Under the pieces are notes generated by a model. It was not told where the DNA came from, did not search any database, and saw only the letters and a list, made by a program, of their open reading frames with translations. A stretch of DNA of 64,000 nt, taken from positions 89,477 to 153,476 of the forward strand of contig JAFRQP010000014.1 in the NCBI GenBank assembly GCA_017428565.1. The letters are read 5' to 3'. The position numbers were made by a program, and so were the translations under genes. This DNA is from Oscillospiraceae bacterium (GTDB lineage: Bacteria > Bacillota > Clostridia > Oscillospirales > Oscillospiraceae). Position 1 is the first letter of the stretch. The number at the start of each line of letters is the position of its first letter. Below, one piece after another: positions 8,738 to 17,723 of the stretch.

Positions 8738-9819
8738 TTTTCCCCGCCTCCCATGTAATAGTCGTAATACCACGCGGCAAAGCGCCGCAGGCCCTCCCGC
8801 AGGGGGATCGCCGGCCGGAAGCCGAAGTCCCGCTCCAGCGCCTCGGAATCGGCGTAGGTCACGGGCACGTCACCCGGCTGCATGGGCGCCAGCTCCTTGT
8901 GGGCCTCGAAATCGTAGTCCGGCGGCAGGACCTTCGCCCGCACCAGCTCCTCCGACAGGGTCTGCACGAAGTCCAGCAGGTTCTCCGGCCGGCTCCCGCC
9001 GATGTTGTAGACCGCATAGGGCGGCAGAGGCAGGCCGTCCTCGCCGGTTCTCCGCTCCGGCGCGCCGCGCATCACCCGCAGGATGCCCTCCACGATATCG
9101 TCCACATAGGTGAAGTCCCGCTTGCAGTTGCCGTAATTGTAGATCTGGATGGTCTGGCCCGCCCGCAGCTTGTTGGTGAAGCCGAAGTAGGCCATGTCCG
9201 GCCGCCCCGCCGGGCCGTAGACCGTGAAAAAGCGCAGCCCCGTGGAGGGGATGGCGTAGAGCTTGGCGTAGGCGTGGGCCAGCAGCTCGTCCGACTTCTT
9301 GGTGGCGGCGTAGAGGGACACCGGGTTGTCCACCTTGTCGTCGGTGGAGAAGGGCACCTTTTTGTTGCCGCCGTAGACCGAGGAGCTGGAGGCGTAGACC
9401 AGATGCTCTACCCCGGTTTTCCCGCCGTCATAGGAGTGGCGGCAGGCCTCCAGCAGGTTGAAGAAGCCCACCAGGTTGGATTCGATATACACGTCCGGGT
9501 GGGTGATGGAGTAGCGCACGCCCGCCTGGGCCGCCAGGTTCACCACCACCGCCGGCTCATATTCCGCAAAGGCCGCGTTTACCGCCGCCTTGTCCGCGAT
9601 ATTGATCTGCAGGAAGACGAAGTTGGGATACTTCCGGAGCTTTGCCAGCCGATACTCCTTCAGCGAGACCTCGTAGTAGTCGTTCATATTGTCGATGCCG
9701 ACCACGGTGACGCCCTTCACCTCGTCCAGCAGGCGCAGGGAGAGGAAAAAGCCGATGAAGCCGGCAGCGCCGGTGACAAAAATCGTTTTTCCTTCCAGTT
9801 TTACATTTGGCGTCAGCAT
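8734..9819 (-). CDS. NAD-dependent epimerase, probably UDP-glucuronate 4-epimerase
   Basis: 361 residues from the ATG at 9819, overlapping the upstream gene by 7 bases. Extended SDR fold with TGAAGFIG (16-23), SSSSVYG (144-150) and the catalytic Tyr170-x3-Lys174. The segments [18 protein letters not shown] and [13 protein letters not shown] are typical of UDP-glucuronate 4-epimerases rather than GalE. Its coupling to ugd supports UDP-glucuronate to UDP-galacturonate conversion. Substrate assignment is by family resemblance and context. Confidence 0.85.
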   Translation of the reverse strand: MLTPNVKLEGKTIFVTGAAGFIGFFLSLRLLDEVKGVTVVGIDNMNDYYEVSLKEYRLAKLRKYPNFVFLQINIADKAAVNAAFAEYEPAVVVNLAAQAGVRYSITHPDVYIESNLVGFFNLLEACRHSYDGGKTGVEHLVYASSSSVYGGNKKVPFSTDDKVDNPVSLYAATKKSDELLAHAYAKLYAIPSTGLRFFTVYGPAGRPDMAYFGFTNKLRAGQTIQIYNYGNCKRDFTYVDDIVEGILRVMRGAPERRTGEDGLPLPPYAVYNIGGSRPENLLDFVQTLSEELVRAKVLPPDYDFEAHKELAPMQPGDVPVTYADSEALERDFGFRPAIPLREGLRRFAAWYYDYYMGGGEK

Positions 9820-10547
9820 ATGCCCTGATACTCCTTTTTCACTTGCTCGTAGCTTTTCAGATCCCCGATATCGTAGCGCCTGCCCGGCATTTCCATGGCG
9901 TACACCGGCACTCTGCGGCAGAGCCAGGCCAGCAGACTCCCCGGCGCGTCGGCGCCGCAGCCCTCCGCCAGCGCCCTCTGCACCAGGGCCAGGGCCCGGG
10001 GCGTATAGACGTAAAAGGGCGGGCAGGCCCAGGGAGAGGGCGGCTCCGGGCTTTTCTCCACCATGCCGGTGATCCGGTCCTCCGCGTCCACGGTCAGCAC
10101 CCCGCATCTGCGCAGCTTCTCGAGAGAGGGCTCCCGATAGCGCAGCACGCAGCTGGTCCCCTTCTCCCGGGCGTAGCGGAGCAGACGCGCCAGGGAAAAG
10201 TCCAGCAGGTTGTCCCCCGCCATCACCAGCGCGGGCTTCTCCGTACCGCAGCGTTCCAGGGCCAGGGCCAGATCCCTCACCGCTCCCAGGCGGTTTTCGT
10301 TTTCGGTACTGCCGTCGTCCAGGACGGCGATGGGCTCCCTGCGCGTCCGGGACCAGGCTTCAAACTGCCCGGCGTAGCGGTGGTTGGACACCAGCAGGAT
10401 TTCTTCGAACCCGACGACCGCCGCCAGATCGTCCAGCAGCCAGTCCAGGATCGTCTTGCCCCTCACTTCCAGCAGGGGCTTGGGAAAATGCTCCGTCAGA
10501 GGATAGAGGCGGGTGGCATAGCCCGCGGCCAGGATCACAAGGTTCAT
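9813..10547 (-). CDS. Sugar-1-phosphate nucleotidyltransferase
   Basis: 244 residues with the NTP-transferase motif LAAGYATRLYPLTEHFPKPLL (5-25, given for position), an AGDN metal-binding site and a C-terminal region with GRRYDIGDL. It is shorter than RfbA and lacks RfbA's thymidylyltransferase blocks. It probably joins a sugar-1-phosphate to a nucleotide. Its ATG (10547) overlaps the stop of the HTH-kinase gene as ATGA, so it most likely takes the phosphosugar made by that kinase. The nucleotide could be UTP, but this is inferred. Confidence 0.8.
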   Translation of the reverse strand: MNLVILAAGYATRLYPLTEHFPKPLLEVRGKTILDWLLDDLAAVVGFEEILLVSNHRYAGQFEAWSRTRREPIAVLDDGSTENENRLGAVRDLALALERCGTEKPALVMAGDNLLDFSLARLLRYAREKGTSCVLRYREPSLEKLRRCGVLTVDAEDRITGMVEKSPEPPSPWACPPFYVYTPRALALVQRALAEGCGADAPGSLLAWLCRRVPVYAMEMPGRRYDIGDLKSYEQVKKEYQGIC

Positions 10548-11932
10548 AGCCTCACCCCGTCCCCCGTATGGCAGATGTGGGCGCTGTAGCGGCTCCGCAG
10601 GCCGGGAAAGCTCTGCAGATACTCCCGCTCCACCGTCTCCAGGATCTGCTCTTCATAAGCCGGATCAATGAGCGCCACGCAGCAGCCCTTGAAGCCGGCG
10701 CCGCTGAAGCGTCCGCCGTAGATCCCCTCGGTCCGGGTCATGATCTCATAGAGCCGAATGAGCTCCGGCGATCCGGTCTCCCAGTTTTCGATGCTGCTGC
10801 GGCCGCTCAAAAAGCTCAGACGGCCGTACTCCTCGATGTCGCCCCGGCGCCAGGCCTCACTTCCGGCCTCCACCCGACGAAACTCGCCGTACCAGTGCTC
10901 GGCTCGCTTGGCCCAGTTTTCCGGCAGCCGGTCTTTGTATTTGAGAAAGACTTCCTCCGGCACGTCCCGCAGGTTGGTCTCGGAAAACTTGCCGTAGTCC
11001 ATGCCCGCCAGCGCCTTCAGGGCGTAGGCCGCCGAGCGGGCCTCGTCCACCCGCATGTTGAAGCGCGAGCCCGCAAGACTGCGCTCCATGCCGCTGAAAA
11101 ACACGGCGATCTCAAAGGGCCTGCAGGCCGGGTGCCGTGGGATCCGCTCAAAGCTGCCGTCCCGGGTGTCCAGATACAGCAGATGATCCTTTTTGCAGTA
11201 GATCTCGCAGCTCTGGTCCAGGGTGCCGCAGGCCACGCCCACATAGCGGTTCTCCGCCTCCAGGGAGATCTGGATCAGCTCCTCCGGGCTGAGGCGGATG
11301 CCGTTGAGCTTGCAGAGCACCGAGAGGAAGCTGATGATCACCGCCGCCGAGCTGGAGAGCCCGCCGATGGGCAGCTCCCCGTCCAGCACGGCGCAGAGCC
11401 CCACGTGCAGCGGGAAGCGCCGGGCCAGGGCGATGGTGGCGCCCCGCAGATGATCCGCCCAGTCGTCCTGCTTTTCCGGCGGAGTGGAGGACACATGCCA
11501 CTGGGCCCGCTTGGGAAATTGCAGGGAACGGATCTCCACCACGCCGTTCTGCTTGGGACCGCAGGCGATATGGATGCCCTTGTCGATGGCAAAGCCCGTC
11601 ACCTTGCCCAGATTATGGTCGCTGTGGGCGCCGATGGGACAGATGCGGTAGGGCGTGAAGGCCGCAATCTCCGGCTCCTTGCGATAGGTCTCCCGAAACA
11701 CGTCCAGCACCTTGCCGGCCGCATCCGGGGCAAAGGACACCTCTCCCCTCTCCCGGGCGGCGGCATACTCCTTCGTGCGTCCGTCCAGCGGGCGCAGCGC
11801 CTTCTCCGGCAGCAGCCAGAGCTTGCCGCTCTTCCTGGCTCCGGGGATGCGCCCCTCCCGGCACAGAGCGGTCACCTTTCGCTCCGCCACCTGCCAGCGC
11901 TCCGCCGCCTGGTGCACGTCCATATATTCCAC
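10544..11932 (-). CDS. HTH-fused GHMP sugar kinase, galacturonate-kinase-like
   Basis: 462 residues from a GTG at 11932 placed after AAAGGGGTG. Earlier starts lie inside the promoter. Residues 1-50 form a small excisionase/MerR-like helix-turn-helix (MDVHQAAERWQVAERKV, then REGRIPGARKSGKLW). Residues 75-462 are a GHMP kinase: sugar motif PYRICPIGAHSDHN (94-107), ATP loop GGLSSSAA (190-197), catalytic-base region GTLDQ (Asp239) and C-terminal GGRFSGAGFKGC. Galactokinases have GEH in the sugar motif. GAHxDH matches, as I recall, plant galacturonate kinase. It should phosphorylate C1 of galacturonate or a related sugar. The DNA-binding domain and the operator-like repeat in its promoter suggest autoregulation. 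Confidence 0.8.
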   Translation of the reverse strand: MEYMDVHQAAERWQVAERKVTALCREGRIPGARKSGKLWLLPEKALRPLDGRTKEYAAARERGEVSFAPDAAGKVLDVFRETYRKEPEIAAFTPYRICPIGAHSDHNLGKVTGFAIDKGIHIACGPKQNGVVEIRSLQFPKRAQWHVSSTPPEKQDDWADHLRGATIALARRFPLHVGLCAVLDGELPIGGLSSSAAVIISFLSVLCKLNGIRLSPEELIQISLEAENRYVGVACGTLDQSCEIYCKKDHLLYLDTRDGSFERIPRHPACRPFEIAVFFSGMERSLAGSRFNMRVDEARSAAYALKALAGMDYGKFSETNLRDVPEEVFLKYKDRLPENWAKRAEHWYGEFRRVEAGSEAWRRGDIEEYGRLSFLSGRSSIENWETGSPELIRLYEIMTRTEGIYGGRFSGAGFKGCCVALIDPAYEEQILETVEREYLQSFPGLRSRYSAHICHTGDGVRL

Positions 11933-11966
11933 GGGTTTCACCCCTTTCCGTTCTCTCACAGGGTCC

Positions 11967-11995
11967 ATCCTACCACGGCAAGCAAGAAATGTCAA
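11967..11995 (-). promoter_or_regulatory. Internal promoter of the HTH-kinase gene
   Basis: TTGACA (11995-11990) and TAGGAT (11972-11967) with a 17-base spacer. The -35 lies inside the inverted repeat 11987-12033. This would let the sugar-nucleotide half of the locus be transcribed on its own. Confidence 0.7.
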
Positions 11996-12033
11996 GATAT
12001 ACCGCGATATTGCAGCGGTGTATCTTGACATTT
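11987..12033. promoter_or_regulatory. 19-bp inverted repeat overlapping the kinase -35, possible operator
   Basis: Arms 11987-12005 and 12015-12033 match at 18 of 19 positions (core TGTCAAGATA / TATCTTGACA) around a 9-base centre. It begins 5 bases past the stop of the upstream gene. It could be an operator for the HTH domain of the kinase. It could also be a transcript hairpin (weak terminator), since TTTCTTGCTT follows on the minus strand. Confidence 0.6.
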
Positions 12034-12037
12034 CAGC

Positions 12038-13261
12038 TTATTCGGTCTCAAACAGATGAAAGCGGCGATAGATCTCCCGCCGCTCGGCGGCGCCCTCCAC
12101 CATCTCTTTGAGCTTGATCCTGGGGCTCTTGCCCAGGGCGATCCGGACCAGGTGGCGCCCGCCCGCATAGATCCAGCCCGCAGGCAGCAGGGCCGGGACC
12201 TTCTCCGCGGCCGGCATGGCGCGCCGGGCCTTCTCGTTCATGGTAAGCACCAGCTGCCGCAGCATCCCGGTATCGTCCACGCCGCCCTTGCTCTTGTCCG
12301 TCATGAGCTTGGCCTGGTTGAGCCGCTGCTCGTCCTTCCCGCCGAAATTACCGGCGGCAAAGATATCCTCCCGCATCGCCTCCAGAAGCTCCGGCTCCGC
12401 ATCAAGGGCCGCCCAGAGCTGCTCCCGGCTGCCAAGGGTCTCCGTGCAGAGCGCCGTTAAAAGGCAGGCGAAGCGCCACAGGCCGATGGTCCGGAGCTTT
12501 TCCTCAAACAGCGCGCAGAAATCCTCCGGCGAAAAGCGGTTCACGAACACCGCCCAATCGCAGAGATGGCGAAGGCCCACGCCGCTGTTGATCATGTGGT
12601 TGGCGGTGTGCAGCAGCAGGATCAGCCCGTGATGAAAAGCATCCGGGACCCGGTAGGACCCGTTTTCCGTCTCATGCAGCAGGGCCGTCCCAATGAGATC
12701 GGCAAGGCAGGCGGCGGTCCGCTCCCCCGCAGTCCCTGCCGGGATGCCCTTGACGCTGTGGTGCAGCTCGAACTCCACCAGTTCCCCGTCCGGGTTTTTC
12801 CGGAAATACGAGACGTCCTCCGGCGTCACGTCCCCGCGGAAAAAGCCCTTTTCCCCCAGCAGGGCCGCAGCGCACGCTTCGTCCTTCGGGTCCACCAGGA
12901 AATCCACGTCGCCCATCATGCGCAGCATGGGCGTGGGATACCAGGCGGCCGAGGCGCTGCCCTTCAGGATGACATAGGGGATTTCTGCCTCGCTCAGCCA
13001 TTCGTGCAGGGTAATATGCTCCCACTCCATGCTCATGTTATGGATGATGGCGGCGTCCGCCTTCTCCGCAAACTTTGCCCGGAGCTCCTCCGGGATCCGT
13101 TCTCCCATGGCCTGCACGGCAAGGGGAAGCACCGCCTGCGTCATGGCCTCCTCTGCCACCGCCGGCCAGTCAATCTCCTCCGCGATCTGCGGCTCTTTCC
13201 CGAACAGCGCGGCTCCCAGCAGCTCCAGCAGGACCTTTTGTTCTTTCGACAGGCGCTTCAT
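12038..13261 (-). CDS. Nucleotidyltransferase-like protein (NTP_transf_5 family)
   Basis: 407 residues resembling the uncharacterised nucleotidyltransferase family found in polysaccharide loci. The characteristic YVILKGSA block (about 95-102) is followed by LRMMGDVDFLV (about 113-123), whose Asp-x-Asp pair is the likely metal site. The activity is not established for this family. It may be a nucleotidyl- or kinase-like enzyme acting on a polysaccharide precursor. Its ATG overlaps the stop of the preceding gene, which carries the same domain fused to VanZ. The two are probably a diverged duplication. Confidence 0.75.
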   Translation of the reverse strand: MKRLSKEQKVLLELLGAALFGKEPQIAEEIDWPAVAEEAMTQAVLPLAVQAMGERIPEELRAKFAEKADAAIIHNMSMEWEHITLHEWLSEAEIPYVILKGSASAAWYPTPMLRMMGDVDFLVDPKDEACAAALLGEKGFFRGDVTPEDVSYFRKNPDGELVEFELHHSVKGIPAGTAGERTAACLADLIGTALLHETENGSYRVPDAFHHGLILLLHTANHMINSGVGLRHLCDWAVFVNRFSPEDFCALFEEKLRTIGLWRFACLLTALCTETLGSREQLWAALDAEPELLEAMREDIFAAGNFGGKDEQRLNQAKLMTDKSKGGVDDTGMLRQLVLTMNEKARRAMPAAEKVPALLPAGWIYAGGRHLVRIALGKSPRIKLKEMVEGAAERREIYRRFHLFETE

Positions 13262-15084
13262 GCCTCCTCCTTCTCCCGGGCCGGCCCGGTGTGCAGCCCG
13301 CCGGCCGTAAAAACCTTTCGCATGTCCTCCAGCTGCTCCTGGGAGATCCCCCGGTAGTCCAGCTGCTTGAGGCGGTTCTTCGGGCGCTTGAGGAAATACA
13401 GGATCCGCTTCAACCAGAAGTAGGGCAGCAGGGCGGGGTACCTCTCCAGCACGGGAAACTGGGCCTTCATCCGATCCATGGGGAGGAAGAGCGCCTTTCG
13501 CAGCGAACTGAGCTTGGCGCCCCGGACGGAGCCCTCGGACAGCGCGGCCATTCTGCCCAGCTTATAGCGGGTCTTTTGATCCTCTGTGATCCCGGTTTCG
13601 GCGGCGTAGCGGAGCAAAATCTCCGTGTTGGGGTCCCCCGGTTCGTTCTCGAAGCAGCGCAGCGCCAGCTTTTCCATACGCCCGGCAAAGTCCGCAGCGC
13701 CCATGCCGCGCAGCTGCTTCTCGATCACGGTACGATCCATATCCGGCCACTTTTTCCAGAGCAGCCAGGTATCCGCCAGCCGGCGGAAGGATAAGGCGCC
13801 GTTTCTGAAATCCTTCTCCATATGCAGGATATGGAAGATGTAGAAGTCTTCCCGGGACATTTGAAAGACGTGCTTCTTCCCCGGCTCCGGCGTGCAGGCG
13901 CTCCAGATCCGGCTCTCCCACCGGCGGATGCCGGCGCTGTCGTCGGTCAGGCGCTTGTGGAGCTCCACGTTCATGTAGGGCTTCTTCTCAAAGCTGTCGT
14001 GCTTCCAGGAGGAGCGCTTCTCCGCATGGAAGCCCTGGGCCTCCAGCACGGCGCGCAGCTGCTCGAAGTTGTAGCGGCGGATCAGGATGTCCAGATCCGT
14101 CATACCCCGGCTGCAGGGGTCCGCGTAGAGCTCCCGCAGCTTCCAGCCCTTCAGCGGGATGCAGTCGATCCCCGCCCGGTCCAGGGCATCGATCAGGGCC
14201 TCCCCCTCGCCGCTCTGGTTGATGCTCTTGGCAAAGGCCGGCGCGTAGGCGCTGCGCAGGCCGGTTTTCAGTCTTTGCAGAGCGGGCTCCTCCGCCGCGG
14301 CAAGGGCCGTGTAGACGGGAAGCACCACCTCATGCAGGATCGCAAGCTTGCGGATCAGCGCCAGATCCAGGGAAGCGCTCTGCTCCCGGGAAGCGTCCAG
14401 TTTGGGCTCCTCCCCCAGGATCCCCGCCCGCAGCAGTGCGAAGAAGACCTCCAGCTCCGGGCTCATGGCGGAAGTCTGTTCTCCTTCGTGCTCCGGTCCG
14501 TCCGCAGGGGCGGCACAGGACGTTTCCGCGCCCCGCCTCTGTGCAGACTTCTTTGCCGCTGCCTGCCGCGCCGTCAGACGCCAGAGCAGCAGGCCCAGCA
14601 TCCCGCCCAGCAGATTGTGCAGAGGATCGTCAAACAGCTCAAAAGTACCTCTGCGGAGCAGGAGCTGCAGCAGCTCGATGGAACAGGAAAGCCCCAGGCA
14701 CAGCAGCGCCGTCCGCTTTGCGGAGCGGCAGCGCAAATCGACCTGGGGAAGCAGGAAGCCCAGAGGCAGAAACAGCAGGACATTCAGCGCGTTTTCCCGC
14801 AGCAGCGTGCCTGTGCCGCGGGCGATCGCCCTGGCGTAGGACCAGAAGGGAATGAGATGCCAGCGCATGGCGGGAAGCAGCTTGCGGCAAAACACCGTGG
14901 ACGCAAACACGATCCCCAGGTAGCCGGCCAGGAACGGGAGCGCCAGGGCCTGTCTCTTTGTCAGCTTTCCGCGGCGCAGCGCAAAGCAGGCGCAGGCGCA
15001 GGCCGCCAGGAAGAGGAACAGGATCCCCAGCCAATAGGGTCCGGTGATCCGCCTGGTCAGCTCGTATCCGATTTTATTGAACAA
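13258..15084 (-). CDS. VanZ-like membrane domain fused to NTP_transf_5 nucleotidyltransferase
   Basis: 608 residues from a TTG at 15084 that follows GGGGGGAGG. Residues 1-172 are a VanZ-like integral membrane domain with several helices and the blocks NVLLFLPLGFLLP, SIELLQ and DDPLHNLLGG. After a polar Ala/Glu-rich linker (about 173-205) residues 206-608 match the NTP_transf_5 fold, with IPLKGWKL and GMTDLDILI. An internal ATG in the linker has GAAGGAGAA 12 bases upstream, so a shorter soluble form is possible. The fusion would hold the enzyme at the membrane. Its exact reaction is unknown. Confidence 0.75.
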   Translation of the reverse strand: MFNKIGYELTRRITGPYWLGILFLFLAACACACFALRRGKLTKRQALALPFLAGYLGIVFASTVFCRKLLPAMRWHLIPFWSYARAIARGTGTLLRENALNVLLFLPLGFLLPQVDLRCRSAKRTALLCLGLSCSIELLQLLLRRGTFELFDDPLHNLLGGMLGLLLWRLTARQAAAKKSAQRRGAETSCAAPADGPEHEGEQTSAMSPELEVFFALLRAGILGEEPKLDASREQSASLDLALIRKLAILHEVVLPVYTALAAAEEPALQRLKTGLRSAYAPAFAKSINQSGEGEALIDALDRAGIDCIPLKGWKLRELYADPCSRGMTDLDILIRRYNFEQLRAVLEAQGFHAEKRSSWKHDSFEKKPYMNVELHKRLTDDSAGIRRWESRIWSACTPEPGKKHVFQMSREDFYIFHILHMEKDFRNGALSFRRLADTWLLWKKWPDMDRTVIEKQLRGMGAADFAGRMEKLALRCFENEPGDPNTEILLRYAAETGITEDQKTRYKLGRMAALSEGSVRGAKLSSLRKALFLPMDRMKAQFPVLERYPALLPYFWLKRILYFLKRPKNRLKQLDYRGISQEQLEDMRKVFTAGGLHTGPAREKEEA

Positions 15085-15186
15085 GGCGCTCGCCTCCCCC
15101 CGTCTGCCTCACGCGCGCAGCCGCGGGAAATCGCTTCCCCGCGACCGCCGTCATGCCATCAAGCCGGTATGCTTTGTTCTTTTCCC

Positions 15187-16050
15187 TTAGTTCAGGGAAG
15201 CCATGTTGAAATCCCGCCACGGTGTTTCCGTGTCAATGGCGACCATCTCGTGCCGGGAACCGTTTTCCACCGGAGTCCGCCAGTCCCCGTACTGCTTTTC
15301 CAGCACCTTCTCGTACTCCGCGGGGCAACGGATCGTCGTGTTTTTAAAGGGGAGCTCCACATAGGCGTCGTACAGCTCCGAAGCCCACATCAAACTGGGC
15401 AGATGGACGCGGGAGGATGTGGCGCCGACTTCTTTCGTCCTGCCCTCCTCCATGGCGCAGGCGTTCAGGTAGGCCCATTTGAGATCCGTGATGCTCATGG
15501 TCCGGCAAACGCTTTGATAGTACGGGATATACGGCAGATAGTCCCGGTTCGGCTTGCCTCTTCCGATCTGCGCCAAAGCGTCATGCCCCCGGATGCACTT
15601 CCAGAAAAACAGGATCGCCTCTTTCTGGACGCTCCTCTCCTCCGCCGAATCCGGGACCGGAAACAGCGGAAAGATATCAATGAAAATGCCCTTGTCATAG
15701 TCCGGGCCCACGTTCTCGCTCTCCCACTTCGTAAAGCCCGTGGTGTCGCTCCTTCTCAGCCTGCTCGCGCTGGCCTCTCCGTCCGCTTCGGTCAGGAAGC
15801 TCTGGAAGAAATAGGGGTACCGACATTCGAGCGGCGCGACTTCCAGAAGGCGCTTATAGTCGGGCCAGGGGAGGAACAGGTCGATATCGTCGTCCCAGGG
15901 GATAAAGCCCCCGTGACGGACCGCGCCGAGAAGGGTGCCGGAAGACGCGCAGTACCGCAGACCGTATTTCTCGCAGACGGCCTTGAACTTCTCCAGCAGG
16001 TCAAGCTCGACCTCCCATATTTTGCTCATATTTTCCGAACTCACAGCCAT
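15187..16050 (-). CDS. LicD-family phosphotransferase (1)
   Basis: About 287 residues. It carries the complete LicD signature: SGTLLGAVRHGGFIPWDDDIDL (about 37-58), where the Asp cluster is the likely metal site. LicD proteins transfer phosphocholine or other phospho-alcohols from CDP carriers, or are relatives of such enzymes, onto surface glycans. The start is uncertain. ATG at 16050 has almost no space after GAGGG, while the GTG two codons later and the ATG at codon 8 are better spaced. It follows a GNAT gene by 3 bases and precedes the VanZ fusion by 102 bases holding only a small GC hairpin. Confidence 0.85.
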   Translation of the reverse strand: MAVSSENMSKIWEVELDLLEKFKAVCEKYGLRYCASSGTLLGAVRHGGFIPWDDDIDLFLPWPDYKRLLEVAPLECRYPYFFQSFLTEADGEASASRLRRSDTTGFTKWESENVGPDYDKGIFIDIFPLFPVPDSAEERSVQKEAILFFWKCIRGHDALAQIGRGKPNRDYLPYIPYYQSVCRTMSITDLKWAYLNACAMEEGRTKEVGATSSRVHLPSLMWASELYDAYVELPFKNTTIRCPAEYEKVLEKQYGDWRTPVENGSRHEMVAIDTETPWRDFNMASLN

Positions 16051-16053
16051 CCC

Positions 16054-16851
16054 TCACACGATCACGATTTTTGCCCACTCGCATACCTCAAAAAACCCGA
16101 GCCGCTTGTGCAGGGCGCGGGATTCCTCCGAGAAGTAAAAGGAATACACGTTTTCCCCCTCCGCCAGCAGCCTCCCGCAGAGGTCTCTCCAGATCTCCGA
16201 GGCATAGCCCTTTCTTCTGCAGTCCTCCCGGACAATGAGCTCTGCGACGACGGCGATGTTCTCCATTTCCGCGTTGGTGCAGGCGTGGGCGATCACAAGC
16301 CCGTCCCGCTTGATGACAAGGTTGCGGGAGTAGCCTTCCCGGCTGCGTTCCCGCAGCTGCCTTGCCAGATCCTCGAATTTATAGGACTTTCCGATCTCCG
16401 CGTCGTCAAAGATCAGCTTTGCGATCTGTTCAAAATCCGCGCTCGAAGCAGGCTGAGCCAGTCCCTTCGGCGCCTTGTCGAGCCGGCGGATCTGCGCGAC
16501 CCATCCGGTCGTGACCTCCGCTCTCCCGGCAAAGGTCTCCGGAAAGGACCGGTACACTCTCCTGGCTGTCGCCGCGGTGCAGTAGAGCATAGAACAGCCC
16601 TTCTCCCGGAAAAAAGAGGCCAGCTCCGCCGCGTCAAAGGAATCGTCTCTTGCAAAAAGGTGGAGGCAGGAATAGTACTGCAGCAGCACAGCCGTGATCG
16701 CCTCTCCCTCTTGCTGGAGATACACTTCCATCCTCTCCGAATCCAGCCCGTACTTTTTCAGATTCAGAAACAGATACAGGCAGAAAGGATAATCCGTTCC
16801 GATATAATTCAGAATTCTGTTTTCATCTTTTCGTCCGCATCTGACGATCAT
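16054..16851 (-). CDS. GNAT-family N-acetyltransferase
   Basis: 265 residues. The C-terminal half carries the GNAT core: a strand VVAELIV followed by the acetyl-CoA pyrophosphate loop REDCRRKGYAS (about 212-222), and a terminal ALHKRLGFFEV segment. The N-terminal half (about 1-130) resembles the extra domain of two-domain GNAT proteins. It lies between two licD genes with 3- and 12-base gaps. A likely role is acetylating an amino group on a sugar or amino-alcohol of the polysaccharide. This is inferred from position only. Confidence 0.75.
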   Translation of the reverse strand: MIVRCGRKDENRILNYIGTDYPFCLYLFLNLKKYGLDSERMEVYLQQEGEAITAVLLQYYSCLHLFARDDSFDAAELASFFREKGCSMLYCTAATARRVYRSFPETFAGRAEVTTGWVAQIRRLDKAPKGLAQPASSADFEQIAKLIFDDAEIGKSYKFEDLARQLRERSREGYSRNLVIKRDGLVIAHACTNAEMENIAVVAELIVREDCRRKGYASEIWRDLCGRLLAEGENVYSFYFSEESRALHKRLGFFEVCEWAKIVIV

Positions 16852-16863
16852 AGTACCCTCGAT

Positions 16864-17712
16864 TCACTCCGCCGGAAACTCGATTTCGGAAAAAGGGGAA
16901 TGCTGTTCTCTCCCCTTTTCATCGGGCAGCTGCCAATAATCCCCGTAGATGTAACGCAGGACCGTGTCGTATTCCCGGGAGCTGTAAAACGTTTTCCCCT
17001 CAAAGGAATATTCCGCCCGATCCGTAAACCAGGCCTTCGGCATTCCGTATCGTTCCCGGATCGGATTCTTTTTGTACAGCGTCCCCGTAGCCGGGAAAGA
17101 CAGGCAGCGCACCCGGTTCGGGCTGCTGTTTCTGCTCTTCCGGGCATATCTCTCATAGCCGGCGAAGGCAAAGGACGCCGGGATCTTGGACAGCAGCGTG
17201 AACCAGCACTTCCAGAAGCCTCTGCTGTTGACTCTCGCAACCTCGGACCACAGGATCTTTCGCAGGCAAAAGCAGTGCCAGTCCTGCAGGATCTGGCCGG
17301 GAAGGGAGAGCGGAATATCGTCCAGCGGGAAAACGTCCACAAAGATCCCCGTTTTGCACTTCAGATGCTCCTGCCCGACCCGGACATACTTCGTCCCGGT
17401 CCGGCGCAGCTTTCCATAGCCCCAGCGGTATTCCGGATCCGTATCGTGATCCTGGAAATAGCAGACGGCCGGATCCAGCTCGTCCATGTGCGCCTTGAAG
17501 CGCTCATAATCCTCCCGGAGCATCCCGATATCGGCGTCGTCGTCCCAGGGGATATAGCCCTGATGCCGAACCGCGCCCAAGAGGCTTCCTCCGAACAGGA
17601 CGTAGCTGATCCCGTTCTTTCGGCAGACCCGGTCGAAGTCCACCAGCATGTCCAGCTCCGTCAGCTGCATCCTTCTGAACTGATCGGCGCTAAGTTCTTT
17701 TGCCCTGCTCAT
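16864..17712 (-). CDS. LicD-family phosphotransferase (2)
   Basis: 282 residues from the ATG at 17712 (AGCAGGTG 4 bases upstream). A TTG five codons earlier overlaps the preceding stop and is an alternative. The LicD signature GGSLLGAVRHQGYIPWDDDADIGM is complete. It directly follows the cytidylyltransferase fusion, whose CDP-linked product it may transfer. Confidence 0.85.
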   Translation of the reverse strand: MSRAKELSADQFRRMQLTELDMLVDFDRVCRKNGISYVLFGGSLLGAVRHQGYIPWDDDADIGMLREDYERFKAHMDELDPAVCYFQDHDTDPEYRWGYGKLRRTGTKYVRVGQEHLKCKTGIFVDVFPLDDIPLSLPGQILQDWHCFCLRKILWSEVARVNSRGFWKCWFTLLSKIPASFAFAGYERYARKSRNSSPNRVRCLSFPATGTLYKKNPIRERYGMPKAWFTDRAEYSFEGKTFYSSREYDTVLRYIYGDYWQLPDEKGREQHSPFSEIEFPAE

Positions 17713-17723
17713 CGCGCACCTGC

